Source: Prolixibacteraceae bacterium
GTDB lineage: Bacteria; Bacteroidota; Bacteroidia; Bacteroidales; Prolixibacteraceae
Length of the DNA stretch: 64,000 nt
Assembly: GCA_023229575.1 (NCBI GenBank)
Contig: JALNYZ010000017.1
Span: forward strand, 17,905-81,904
Direction of reading: 5' to 3'
Shown: piece by piece, positions 1-8,708 of the stretch
Layout of the letters: each line of letters starts with the position of its first letter
How positions within the stretch are numbered: the first letter of the stretch is position 1
Position numbers and translations under genes: made by a program
The notes under the pieces: model-generated
What the model was told of the DNA's origin: nothing
The model's input: only the letters and a program-made list of their open reading frames with translations
Databases searched by the model: none

Positions 1-915
1 AAACCGGCCACTCACAACATTTACGAAGGCAAAAAGATGATTGAAGCTGCCTACAAATACAACCGCATCGTTCAGCATGGGGTTCAATTGCGCAGTTCGG
101 TTTCCATTCGCGAAGCTGTAAAACATCTGGAAGAAGGAGTGATCGGACGTGTTTACATGTCGCGTGGGTTGGTTTACCGCTGGCGTCCCGATATCGGCAA
201 CAAAGGCATTTCGCAAACGCCTCCCGGATTGAATTACGATTTATGGTGCGGACCGGCACCGATGCGCCCGTTCAGCAAAAATCTGGTCCATTACAACTGG
301 CACTGGCACTGGAATTACGGAAACGGCGACGTGGGCAACCAGGGAATTCATCAGACCGACCTTTGTATGTGGGGCCTTGGCGTAAACAGCCTGCCAGAAA
401 GGATTACTTCGATGGGCGGCAAGTTCCTTTGGGACGATTGCAAGGAAGTTCCTGAAATCCAGACTTCGATTTACCACTATCCGAAACAAAAGAAAATCAT
501 CCAGTTCGAAGTGCGTAACTGGTGCACCAACCTGGAAGATGGCGCCGGAGTGGGCAATATTTTCTACGGGGATAAAGGTTACATGGTCGTTAAGAATTAC
601 GGCACATACGAAACTTATTTGGGTAAAGACCGGGAAAAAGGACCGAGCCGGACAGAAGGCGGCGAATTGACCCTGCATTTCCAGAACTGGTTTGATGCCA
701 TTCGTGCCCGCGACATGAGCATTCAGAACGGGCCTGTTCAGACTGGTCATTTATCTTCATCGCTGGCCCATTTGGGCAATATCTCCTATCGTTTGGGCCG
801 CCAGCTCGAATTCGACCCTGTAGCAGAGCGTTTCATTGGTGACGGCGAAAACGAAGCTAATTCAATGCTTACCCGCGATTACCGGGCACCCTATATTTTA
901 CCCGAAATTGTGTAG
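1..915 (+). CDS. Gfo/Idh/MocA family oxidoreductase, C-terminal part (5' end outside window)
   Basis: The reading frame is open from base 1 (KPATHNIYEGKKMIEAA...), so the gene starts upstream and the first internal ATG at 37 is not its start. The leading KP is probably the end of the EKP motif that closes the NAD(P)-binding domain in this family. The rest is the alpha/beta substrate-binding domain, with an HYNWHWHWNYGNGDVGNQG block and the final MLTRDYRAPYILPE. Both are closely shared with the complete paralogue at 28583-29941, which has a Tat signal, so this copy is probably exported too. These enzymes do NAD(P)-dependent redox chemistry on sugars or sugar derivatives; the substrate cannot be read. 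The next gene begins 25 bases after the stop, so they may be co-transcribed. Confidence 0.85.
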   Translation, partial: KPATHNIYEGKKMIEAAYKYNRIVQHGVQLRSSVSIREAVKHLEEGVIGRVYMSRGLVYRWRPDIGNKGISQTPPGLNYDLWCGPAPMRPFSKNLVHYNWHWHWNYGNGDVGNQGIHQTDLCMWGLGVNSLPERITSMGGKFLWDDCKEVPEIQTSIYHYPKQKKIIQFEVRNWCTNLEDGAGVGNIFYGDKGYMVVKNYGTYETYLGKDREKGPSRTEGGELTLHFQNWFDAIRARDMSIQNGPVQTGHLSSSLAHLGNISYRLGRQLEFDPVAERFIGDGENEANSMLTRDYRAPYILPEIV

Positions 916-940
916 TGGACTAAAACGAGAAATAATAACC

Positions 941-2371
941 ATGAATGATATCCGTCTTTTTATTATCCTCCTGCTCGCCGGCATTGTCCTTTCCTGTAGT
1001 ATGGAATCCAATCCACCACTTAGCCTGCACCCCGAAAACCCGCACTATTTTCTGTTTCGGGGAAAGCCAGCAATTTTAATTGGTTCAACAGAGTCTTATA
1101 TGGCTGTCGTAAGTAAGGATTTCAATTATATTGCGTACCTCAATGAAATTGCATCATCAGGACTTAATGTTACACGCACATTTTCAGGAGTTTTAGTTGG
1201 GCCCAGTGGGTTGAATCCTAAAATTGGCACGTTTACCATTGCTCCTGAACGATATTTGTGCCCTTGGTCAAGGAGTTCTGTACCTGGTTATCCAAACGGA
1301 GGAAACAAATTCGATCTCACCAAATGGGACGAAGCCTATTTTTCAAGATTGAAAGATTTCGTTACTGAAGCCGGGAAACGAAATATTGTGGTTGAGCTTG
1401 ACCTGTTTTCAAATTATTATGATACCGTTCACTGGAAATTATCCCCGTTGTACTTTGCCAATAATATCAACATTAATGACAAGACCAAGAAATATAAGGA
1501 AATATTGTCTCTCAGCCATCCTGAAATACTCGAGGTTCAGGAAAAAATGGTAAGAAAGATAATTTCCGAACTCAAAAACTTTGATAACCTGTACTATGAA
1601 ATTTGCAATGAGCCTTATTATAATTATAAAAAGCCACCCGTTGATTGGGAAAAATATATGACCGCCGTCGTGGTAGATGCTGAAAAGGATTTTGTCCATA
1701 AACATTTGATTTCTAATAACATCGCAAACAATTTTTTAAAGCTTGAAAATTCACGTGAAAATGTTTCTATTTATAATTTTCATTATGCACGTCCTCCGGT
1801 GGCAGTGACCATGAACTACCAACTCAACAAGGTAATCGGTGATAATGAAACGGGTTTCGATGGCCGCGAAGATGAACCCTACCGAAACGAAGCGTGGAAT
1901 TTCATTCTGGCCGGGGGTGGAATATTTAACCACCTTGATTATTCCTTCACCGCAGGGAATGAAGACGGTACTTTTATCATTACTAAAGGTATCCCTGGCG
2001 GAGGAGGTAAAAGCTTGAGACACCAGTTCCGCATTTTGGTGGATTTTATGAAGGGTATAGACTATATCAATATGGTACCCGATACCAGCTTTATCAGGAT
2101 ATTGAAACCGGAAAATTCAACTGTTCATGCATTGGTTGGAAAGGATGAAACTTATGCAGCTTACATTAACAATTCTGCAGATCAAAAGGACATGACAATC
2201 TCAGAAATTGAAGTTGACTTGCCCGTGGGATCATACGAGGTGATTTGGCTCAATACAAAAACTGAAGCCAAAGAAATCTCGAAACTGGACAAACATCCGG
2301 GCGGTAAACTCCGACTTGTTTCACCAGAGTATTCGCGGGATATCGCCTTGAAAATTACTGCTTTAAAATAA
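941..2371 (+). CDS. Clan GH-A-like glycoside hydrolase, lipoprotein
   Basis: I chose the ATG at 941 rather than the upstream frame opening at 836. It gives a typical lipoprotein signal (MNDIRLFIILLLAGIVLSC, Cys19), and the longer form would overlap the preceding gene. The 476-residue protein looks like a (beta/alpha)8 hydrolase related to GH5 and to the DUF4038/collagenase-associated TIM barrels. It starts with a short beta segment (HPENPHYFLFRGKPAILIGS) and the barrel follows. YYEICNEPYYN carries the clan GH-A Asn-Glu acid/base pair (Asn223-Glu224), and Glu303 in IGDNETGFDG is a reasonable nucleophile. A small C-terminal beta domain follows (YEVIWLNTKTEAKEISK). It is probably a surface or periplasmic glycanase or glycosidase of this utilisation locus; linkage and substrate are unknown. 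Confidence 0.65.
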   Translation: MNDIRLFIILLLAGIVLSCSMESNPPLSLHPENPHYFLFRGKPAILIGSTESYMAVVSKDFNYIAYLNEIASSGLNVTRTFSGVLVGPSGLNPKIGTFTIAPERYLCPWSRSSVPGYPNGGNKFDLTKWDEAYFSRLKDFVTEAGKRNIVVELDLFSNYYDTVHWKLSPLYFANNININDKTKKYKEILSLSHPEILEVQEKMVRKIISELKNFDNLYYEICNEPYYNYKKPPVDWEKYMTAVVVDAEKDFVHKHLISNNIANNFLKLENSRENVSIYNFHYARPPVAVTMNYQLNKVIGDNETGFDGREDEPYRNEAWNFILAGGGIFNHLDYSFTAGNEDGTFIITKGIPGGGGKSLRHQFRILVDFMKGIDYINMVPDTSFIRILKPENSTVHALVGKDETYAAYINNSADQKDMTISEIEVDLPVGSYEVIWLNTKTEAKEISKLDKHPGGKLRLVSPEYSRDIALKITALK

Positions 2372-2381
2372 AAATAGAATA

Positions 2382-3677
2382 ATGAAAAATCTGTTTACTG
2401 TTTTATTCCTGTTAGGGTTTGCACTGACAGTCGGTGCTCAAACCAAATCAATCAATAAGTCTCCGGCATTAACAGAGGGTACACCGGAAAGTGTAGGAAT
2501 GTCGTCCGAAAGATTGGCACGGATTGAAACAATGTGCTCAACCGCCGTTGAGGACGGGAACCTTCCCGGCATTGTTGCCCTTGTGGCGCGAAATGGCAAA
2601 ATTGTTTATTACAAAGCTTTCGGGAAGTCAGACAACCAGAGTGGCCGGGATTTAAAACGGGACGATATTTTCCGGATCGCTTCACAAACCAAAGCCATTA
2701 CTTCAACCGCGGTGATGATGCTTTGGGAAGAGGGAAAGTTTCGCCTTGATGATCCTATTTCAAAATACATTCCTGAGTTCAAGAACCCCCAGATTTTGGA
2801 GACTTTTAATTCCAGCGATACCAGTTACACTACCAAACCGGCAACAGGTGAGATTACGATCCGTCAATTGCTGAACCACACTTCGGGGCTTGGATACGGG
2901 ATTATCGGCAGCGATGAAAGAATACGGATGATCTATCAGAAAGCAGGGATAGTTGATGCATTTAGTTCAGAAAATGTGACAATCGGTGAAAATATTAAAC
3001 AACTCGCAAAACTACCTTTACTGTTTAACCCGGGCGAGAAATACAGCTATTGTGAGGGGCTTGATGTGCTGGGTTATTTCATTGAAATCGTATCGGGTAT
3101 GCCGTTCGATACCTTCTTAAGGACACGCATTTTCGAACCACTCGGGATGAACGATACCTGGTTTTACCTGCCTGAAGGCAAAGCGCCGCGTTTGGTTTCG
3201 GTACAGAAACCGGAGAATGGGATGTGGGTCAGGTATCCGGTCACATTTTACGATCCCGGCTACCCTGTTAAAGGAGCCAGGAAGTTTTTCGCCGGGGGTG
3301 CAGGTCTTTCAAGTACTGCCAAAGATTATGCGACATTTTTACAAATGTACCTCAATGGTGGTGAATTAAATGGCAAACGGATATTGAGCCGGACTACCGT
3401 ACAATTTATGATGGGTAACCAGAACAGTGCAATCTGGGGAGATATCTCCAATAATTACTACGCTTTGGCATTTAGTGTCATCACCGCAAAGGGACAGAAT
3501 AAAGGAGGTCAAGGCAGCGAAGGCACATTTGGCTGGGGCGGGTACTTCAATACCCAATACTTTGCTGATCCGAAAGAGAAAATTATTGGAATTTTGATGA
3601 AGCAGACACAGGGAACCAAGAACGATGATACAGGGTGGAAGTTCCGACAATTGGTCGGACAGGCATTGGACGATTGA
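2382..3677 (+). CDS. Serine hydrolase, beta-lactamase/class C family (esterase-like)
   Basis: The protein has a cleavable signal peptide (FTVLFLLGFALTVGAQ) followed by a beta-lactamase-fold hydrolase domain. The SxxK motif is SQTK, with Ser101 as nucleophile and Lys104 as base. The second motif reads Tyr221-Ser-Tyr where Tyr-Ala/Ser-Asn is usual, so the Asn is replaced by Tyr. The third, KTG-like, strand is replaced by the GTFGWGGYFNTQYFADP region seen in the EstB/D-aminopeptidase branch. At 431 residues it fits this family. In a glycan-utilisation locus it is more likely a deacylating esterase than a beta-lactamase, but that is inference. It starts 10 bases after the GH-A-like gene and is followed 25 bases later by a GH28-like gene, suggesting one operon. 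Confidence 0.8.
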   Translation: MKNLFTVLFLLGFALTVGAQTKSINKSPALTEGTPESVGMSSERLARIETMCSTAVEDGNLPGIVALVARNGKIVYYKAFGKSDNQSGRDLKRDDIFRIASQTKAITSTAVMMLWEEGKFRLDDPISKYIPEFKNPQILETFNSSDTSYTTKPATGEITIRQLLNHTSGLGYGIIGSDERIRMIYQKAGIVDAFSSENVTIGENIKQLAKLPLLFNPGEKYSYCEGLDVLGYFIEIVSGMPFDTFLRTRIFEPLGMNDTWFYLPEGKAPRLVSVQKPENGMWVRYPVTFYDPGYPVKGARKFFAGGAGLSSTAKDYATFLQMYLNGGELNGKRILSRTTVQFMMGNQNSAIWGDISNNYYALAFSVITAKGQNKGGQGSEGTFGWGGYFNTQYFADPKEKIIGILMKQTQGTKNDDTGWKFRQLVGQALDD

Positions 3678-3702
3678 ATTATAAATAATAACAGAAATCA
3701 AA

Positions 3703-5211
3703 ATGAATAAAAAAACAGTACTGATTATTTTAGTGGCGACCGGTTGGTATTTAAGCAGCTTTGCGCAAAGCAAATCCTTTAATGTAATGGATTTCGGCGC
3801 GGTGAATGATGGGGCTACCATTTGTACTGAAGCTATTAACAAAGCAATAACTGCTTGTTCTGAAAATGGAGGTGGAACTGTTATTGTTCCGGCTGGCAAG
3901 TTTAAAAGCGGTACATTCCGAATGAAAGACAATGTAGAATTACATCTTGAAATCGGATCAACATTGCTTGCCAGTCCAAAACACGAGGATTTTCCAAGGC
4001 TACCTCAACCTGAATACCGCTCTTATGTGGACAGGGGAGGATGGTATGCCCTCATCTATGCCGAAGGCGCTTCAAACATTGCCATAACCGGTTTGGGCAC
4101 AATAGACGGGAATGGGGCCCGGCACCAGCCTGTAAAGGGATTGCCAGGCGGCGATGTGGACGGACGCCCCCGCAATATCTTGTTTATCTCCTGTAAGCGG
4201 GTCCGTGTGGAAGGAATTAAAATGCTTAACTCGGGTATGTGGAACCAGCATTACCTCAATTGCGAAGATGTCGTTGTAGATCGGGTGGAAGTCTTTAACC
4301 ACTCGAACAGGAACAACGATGCTGTGGATATTGACGGTTGCCGACGGGTTACAATTTCGAATTCGATCTTCGATACCGATGATGATGGCATTACATTGAA
4401 AAGTACCGGGCCGGCAGTTACCGAAGATGTGGTAATTTCCAATTGTGTGGTATCCAGTTTTTGCAACGCCATCAAGGCAGGCACTGAGTCAACAGGTGGT
4501 TTCAGAAATATCAGCATCAGTAATTGTGTGGTAAAGCCAAGTAGGAGTACGTCAGATCCGGTATTCAAGACTTCCCGAAAAGGAATTACGGGTATTTCGC
4601 TTGAAATTGTTGACGGCGGCACAATGGAAGGGATAACGATCAGTAATATCACGATTGAAGGAACCCAATGCCCGCTCTATATCCGTCTTGCAAACCGTGC
4701 AAGGAAACATACTGTAAATGCGCCGGAGCCACCGGTCGGCAGGATGCGAAACATTGCAATCAGCAATGTGGTAGCATACAATACTGATAATTTCTCCAAT
4801 TCAATTACTGCGATTCCCGGCCATTATATCGAAAATGTAACCATTGACAATGTACAATTTTTCAATATTGGAGGAGTACAAAACGGCGACTACATTGCCA
4901 ATCATTTGGAAGTAAAGGAAGATGAAAAGGGATATCCGCAGCCAACCGTCTGGGGCAACCTGCCTTCTTCTTCATTCTTTATACGGCACGTAAAAAACAT
5001 AGCAATAAACAACCTGATGTTTGGCAGTAATGAAGCTGATCCGCGCATCCCGGTCATTGCCGTGGATGTTAAAAACCTGAGGATAGGAAAAGCATCCTAT
5101 ACGGGTTCTTCATCTCCTGAATCTTTTGTCTTACTGGATCGCGTTGAAGGATATGACATAGAAAAGCCACTGGGTTGGGGAAAAAAAGAGTTGATCAGAA
5201 AAATAAAGTAA
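3703..5211 (+). CDS. GH28-like right-handed beta-helix protein (polygalacturonase family)
   Basis: A signal peptide (ILVATGWYLSSFAQS) precedes a 480-residue parallel beta-helix. The opening VMDFGAVNDGATICTEAINKAI and GGGTVIVPAGKFKSGTFRMKDNVELHLE blocks are typical of the pectate lyase/GH28 superfamily. GH28 landmark positions can be followed: NNDAVDIDG at the NTD motif and DTDDDGITLKS at the DD motif, giving plausible catalytic aspartates. The usual GHG motif is replaced by CNAIKAGTES, so the conserved histidine is missing. Many Bacteroidota GH28-like proteins share this variant. It probably acts on a uronic acid-containing glycan in the periplasm or at the surface. It is a paralogue of the protein at 8691-10319. 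Confidence 0.8.
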   Translation: MNKKTVLIILVATGWYLSSFAQSKSFNVMDFGAVNDGATICTEAINKAITACSENGGGTVIVPAGKFKSGTFRMKDNVELHLEIGSTLLASPKHEDFPRLPQPEYRSYVDRGGWYALIYAEGASNIAITGLGTIDGNGARHQPVKGLPGGDVDGRPRNILFISCKRVRVEGIKMLNSGMWNQHYLNCEDVVVDRVEVFNHSNRNNDAVDIDGCRRVTISNSIFDTDDDGITLKSTGPAVTEDVVISNCVVSSFCNAIKAGTESTGGFRNISISNCVVKPSRSTSDPVFKTSRKGITGISLEIVDGGTMEGITISNITIEGTQCPLYIRLANRARKHTVNAPEPPVGRMRNIAISNVVAYNTDNFSNSITAIPGHYIENVTIDNVQFFNIGGVQNGDYIANHLEVKEDEKGYPQPTVWGNLPSSSFFIRHVKNIAINNLMFGSNEADPRIPVIAVDVKNLRIGKASYTGSSSPESFVLLDRVEGYDIEKPLGWGKKELIRKIK

Positions 5212-5345
5212 GCACAGTTAATCTAAAACATTGTTTTCAGGGCATCAATTTCCCTGCTGAAGAAATAAAATAGTATGAAAACTCAGAACCCGGAGACATT
5301 TTTCCTAAAGATTAATAAAGGTTGATATTTAAAATATCCATAACA

Positions 5346-7436
5346 ATGAAAAACAACCGAAGAGAGTTTTTAAAACTGACCAGCCTTACGGGGATTGGAT
5401 TTGCTGGTGCCGGTATTCTTCCAACCTATGGCAACAAAAGGGTATCGCTGCCTTCCTTAGCTTTAGAACCTGGCAATACTTCCCTCCTCGTACCGTTGAA
5501 CCGTTTTCCCCGCATGGTCCACGAGTATTTTGTTGAACGTGTGCGACAGGTTGAACGAACTGCCGATAACCAACGTTCCGCCCTGCGTACCAGAAGCGAT
5601 GCAGAAAATTATGTACGTGAGGTGCGGACAAAGATTCAACGGTGTTTTGGCCCATGGCCGGAAAAGACACCCTTGAATGCCCGTGTTACCGGGATACTTG
5701 AGCGTGATACCTACAACATTGAAAAAGTAATTTTCGAGAGCCGGCCGGGTTTTCCGGTTACAGCAAACCTCTATGTCCCCAAAGGACGAAAAATTCCACT
5801 GCCTGGCATTGTTGGCACCTGCGGCCATTACGATAATGGTAAAGCTTGTTCTGCGTATCAATCTTTTGCCCAGGGTCTTGCAAAAAAGGGTTACGTAGTA
5901 TTGCTCTTTGATCCTATGGGTCAGGGCGAAAGGCTCCAATATCTCAACAGTGAATTTAAACCGCGTCATGGAATTAGTGTAATGGAGCATCTCTATACAG
6001 GTAACCAGATGGTTCTCACAGGTGAGTCTTTAAGTACTTGGTTCGCATGGGATGGGATTCGTGCACTGGACTACCTGCTTACAAGACCTGAAGTAGACCC
6101 GAAGTATCTTGGGGTAACGGGAAACTCTGGCGGAGGTACACAAGCCACATGGTTGTGCGGAGTTGAACCTCGTCTCACTATGGCTGCTCCCAGTTGTTTT
6201 GTGACGACTTTCCTTCACAACCTGGAAAACGAACTCCCTGCCGACAATGAGCAGTACCCGCCGCATGCACTTGTTCTGGGGCTCGACCACTCGGACTTTA
6301 TAGCGGCAATGGCGCCTAAACCGGTAATCCTGCTGGGCCAGGAGAAGGATTTCTTTGATGCCAGGGGATTGGAGGAATCCATTGCCAGGTTAAAGCATCT
6401 CTATCGGTTGCTTGGGGCAGAACAAAACTTCCAGACTTTTGTTGGCCCCGATTACCATGGTTATTCGCAGTTAAATCGTGAGGCAATGTATGGCTGTTTC
6501 AACAAGGTAACGAAAATTTCGGATACGAATGCAGAACCTTCTTTAGTTTTGGAAAAGGAAGAAACTCTTTGGTGCACACCGCGTGGTCAGGTTGGTGAAT
6601 CCGGCTCGCGTAATGTTTTCTCCTTCACCAGTCAGCTCTCAGGTTCACTTAAAAATAAACGCGGCAACCTTAATGGCGATGCGTTAAAACGGGCTGTTAT
6701 TGATGTTTTAAAACTCCCAAAATACACAGGGGTCCCTGACTTTCGCATTTTACGCCCTATGCCAAACCGTCTTTATCCAAAGAAATTTGCAGGCATTTAT
6801 TTGGTAGAAACTGAGGCTAAAATCACGATCCCGGTTTATCGGTTGGATGATAACGAACTTGTTTCCCGTCCACCAACAGGTTTAAAGCGGGCGCTGCTGT
6901 ATATTTCGCATCAGTCGGCAGACGATGAATTACGTCAGGAACCATTGCTGGCAGAGCTAATCCACAACGAGCCAAATTCTGCTGTTTTTGCGTTCGATGT
7001 ACGGGGCATCGGTGAATCTCAGCCCAATACCTGCAATAACGACTTTCTGAAGCCTTATGGTAGCGACTATTTCTATGCGGAGCACAGCATCATGCTTGAT
7101 TATCCCTATGTAGGGCAAAAAACCTATGATGTGCTTCGTGTCATCAGTTTGCTAAAGTCATACGGTCACACGGAAATTCACCTGGTTGGAAAGGGCTGGG
7201 GGGCAATTCCAGCGACGTTTGCTGCACTGTTATCAGATACTGTGTCACAAATCACCCTGAAGAATGCGCTTACCTGTTATAGTGATATAGCTGAACATGA
7301 GGAATATAACTGGCCATTGGCATCGTTATTGCCTGGAGTGTTGAAAACCTTCGATCTGCCCGATTGTTACCGTGCCCTTGCATCGAAAAGCCTGCGCCAG
7401 ATAGAACCATGGAACGCGAATGCCGGTAAGGTATAA
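5346..7436 (+). CDS. Large two-domain alpha/beta hydrolase (acetyl xylan esterase/Abhydrolase_7-like), Tat signal
   Basis: The start at 5346 gives MKNNRREFLKLTSLTGIGF, a twin-arginine signal; the frame opens slightly earlier but without a better start. The first domain is an alpha/beta hydrolase: GTCGHYDNGKA (oxyanion region), VLLFDPMGQGERL, nucleophile Ser261 in VTGNSGGGTQ, candidate acid in ILLGQEKDFFDARG, and candidate His in GPDYHGYSQ. The second half (about residues 430-696) repeats the fold (AVFAFDVRGIGESQ), but its nucleophile elbow reads VGKGWG with no serine, so it is probably non-catalytic. The paralogue at 17400-19694 has the same layout. It is likely an exported carbohydrate esterase removing acyl groups. 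The stop codon overlaps the frame of the next gene. Confidence 0.8.
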   Translation: MKNNRREFLKLTSLTGIGFAGAGILPTYGNKRVSLPSLALEPGNTSLLVPLNRFPRMVHEYFVERVRQVERTADNQRSALRTRSDAENYVREVRTKIQRCFGPWPEKTPLNARVTGILERDTYNIEKVIFESRPGFPVTANLYVPKGRKIPLPGIVGTCGHYDNGKACSAYQSFAQGLAKKGYVVLLFDPMGQGERLQYLNSEFKPRHGISVMEHLYTGNQMVLTGESLSTWFAWDGIRALDYLLTRPEVDPKYLGVTGNSGGGTQATWLCGVEPRLTMAAPSCFVTTFLHNLENELPADNEQYPPHALVLGLDHSDFIAAMAPKPVILLGQEKDFFDARGLEESIARLKHLYRLLGAEQNFQTFVGPDYHGYSQLNREAMYGCFNKVTKISDTNAEPSLVLEKEETLWCTPRGQVGESGSRNVFSFTSQLSGSLKNKRGNLNGDALKRAVIDVLKLPKYTGVPDFRILRPMPNRLYPKKFAGIYLVETEAKITIPVYRLDDNELVSRPPTGLKRALLYISHQSADDELRQEPLLAELIHNEPNSAVFAFDVRGIGESQPNTCNNDFLKPYGSDYFYAEHSIMLDYPYVGQKTYDVLRVISLLKSYGHTEIHLVGKGWGAIPATFAALLSDTVSQITLKNALTCYSDIAEHEEYNWPLASLLPGVLKTFDLPDCYRALASKSLRQIEPWNANAGKV

Positions 7437-7531
7437 TGTATATTAACCTTTTATTTCAAACAATAACTACAAAAAAACAGGATGTCACCAAAAAACTAAA
7501 AAATAATACTTTTCAAAATGAAAGACGAGAA

Positions 7532-8701
7532 ATGGGATTAAAAAAGTTTGAGCGGACGATCAGGATTTTTTCAGGACAATTACTGTACTTATTGATTTTT
7601 CTGACCATCTTCCTGCCAGACATTTGCGCGGGGCAAATTGATAAACAAAGTAAAAAATATTCGGATGAGGCTGTTCAAAAGCTAAAGTCGAATTGTGATT
7701 ATGTGCACGTTGATGATCGGGAATACAGGATAATAAGCCCGGATGATGTGGCAAGAAAAAGATCTGAGATAATTCGGGCAATATGGGATACCGGTCAAAT
7801 ACCCGACCGCTCCAATGTACTTGTTTCCCCCAATTGTCAATCTCCTTTATCTGCAAACCCAATTGTTTCCAGGGTCGATAAAATTGAAATTCCGGTAGAA
7901 GGAGTTGATTCAATTAGCGACCTTGCCTATTTGTTTGTCCCTGTAAAAAGGAATAACCGCCTGGTGTTATTTTGTCCGGGGCATAGTTGTTTGTTAAAAG
8001 ACCTCACTGAGAAACCTTCTCAGGGAATTGAGGCTACAGTCACCGGATTGTTGTCCGATGGCTTTGATGTCCTTTCGGTTTACATGCCCCATGTTTCAGA
8101 AAGCAATTGTGATCTGGACCATTGCAAAATTTTTAATACCAACCTCGGTATTAAAAACCCGAAACCAACCTCCGGGTTAAGATTGTTTCTTGAACCAACC
8201 ATTGTTAGCCTGAATTACCTTCTGAAACGGAACAACTATAAAAATGTAAATATGGTCGGACTTTCAGGTGGAGGCTGGACCACAAATCTTATTGCAGCGG
8301 TTGATACGCGTATTAAACTTAGTTTTTGTGTAGCCGGTTCAATGCCAATATATTACAGGTTTGGTGCTTCGGTGGGCGACATTGAACAGTTTTTACCGGA
8401 GCTTTACCGGGACATAGCCGGGTATCCCGACATTTATATACTCAATTCCTTTGGCAAAGGGCGCAAGCTAACTCAAATATTTAACCGGTATGACAGTTGC
8501 TGTTTCGGCGAAAAACAACATGACCCTAAACGCGATTATGAAAACGATCTGAATTCGTTTGAGAAAAACCTGAATGAAAAACTTGAATCGCTGAAATGCA
8601 GGGATCATTACAGGCTTGTAATTGATGAACAAGCGCCATCTCACCAGATTTCAGGTTTTGCATTAGACAGCATTATTTTACCAGGCTTAAATGAAAAATA
8701 A
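7532..8701 (+). CDS. Exported alpha/beta hydrolase-like protein with a chimeric N-terminus
   Basis: I place the start at the ATG at 7532, just before a hydrophobic signal (GQLLYLLIFLTIFLPDICAGQ); the frame extends upstream to 7436 with no recognisable content. From about residue 60 the protein is a single alpha/beta hydrolase-like domain: LVLFCPGHSCLLKD, DVLSVYMPHVSE, and a nucleophile elbow VGLSGGGWT with Ser245. DQFEPSHQISGFAL-like sequence near the end (EQAPSHQISGFALD) supplies a candidate His. The first 50 or so residues are nearly the same as the leader of the GH-like protein at 11569, including EAVQKLK, but with the segment between leader and EAVQKLK missing. The hydrolase has therefore acquired the signal peptide of a different gene. 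The function is probably an esterase or lipase-like hydrolase; the substrate is unknown. Confidence 0.65.
   Translation: MGLKKFERTIRIFSGQLLYLLIFLTIFLPDICAGQIDKQSKKYSDEAVQKLKSNCDYVHVDDREYRIISPDDVARKRSEIIRAIWDTGQIPDRSNVLVSPNCQSPLSANPIVSRVDKIEIPVEGVDSISDLAYLFVPVKRNNRLVLFCPGHSCLLKDLTEKPSQGIEATVTGLLSDGFDVLSVYMPHVSESNCDLDHCKIFNTNLGIKNPKPTSGLRLFLEPTIVSLNYLLKRNNYKNVNMVGLSGGGWTTNLIAAVDTRIKLSFCVAGSMPIYYRFGASVGDIEQFLPELYRDIAGYPDIYILNSFGKGRKLTQIFNRYDSCCFGEKQHDPKRDYENDLNSFEKNLNEKLESLKCRDHYRLVIDEQAPSHQISGFALDSIILPGLNEK
7550..7605 (+). repeat. 56-base direct repeat, copy 1 (signal-peptide coding segment)
   Basis: This stretch matches 11593-11648 at all but one position. It encodes ERTIRIFSGQLLYLLIFLT in both the hydrolase at 7532 and the GH-like protein at 11569. 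Such identity in two unrelated proteins shows DNA transfer between the genes. Confidence 0.85.
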
Positions 8702-8708
8702 AAAAATG
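8668..8708 (+). repeat. About 40-base direct repeat, copy 1 (3' end of the 7532 hydrolase gene)
   Basis: The segment starts CAGCATTATTTTACCAGG and runs through the stop codon. It recurs at 11521-11563, directly upstream of the GH-like gene, with one substitution and a one-base gap. Confidence 0.8.
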
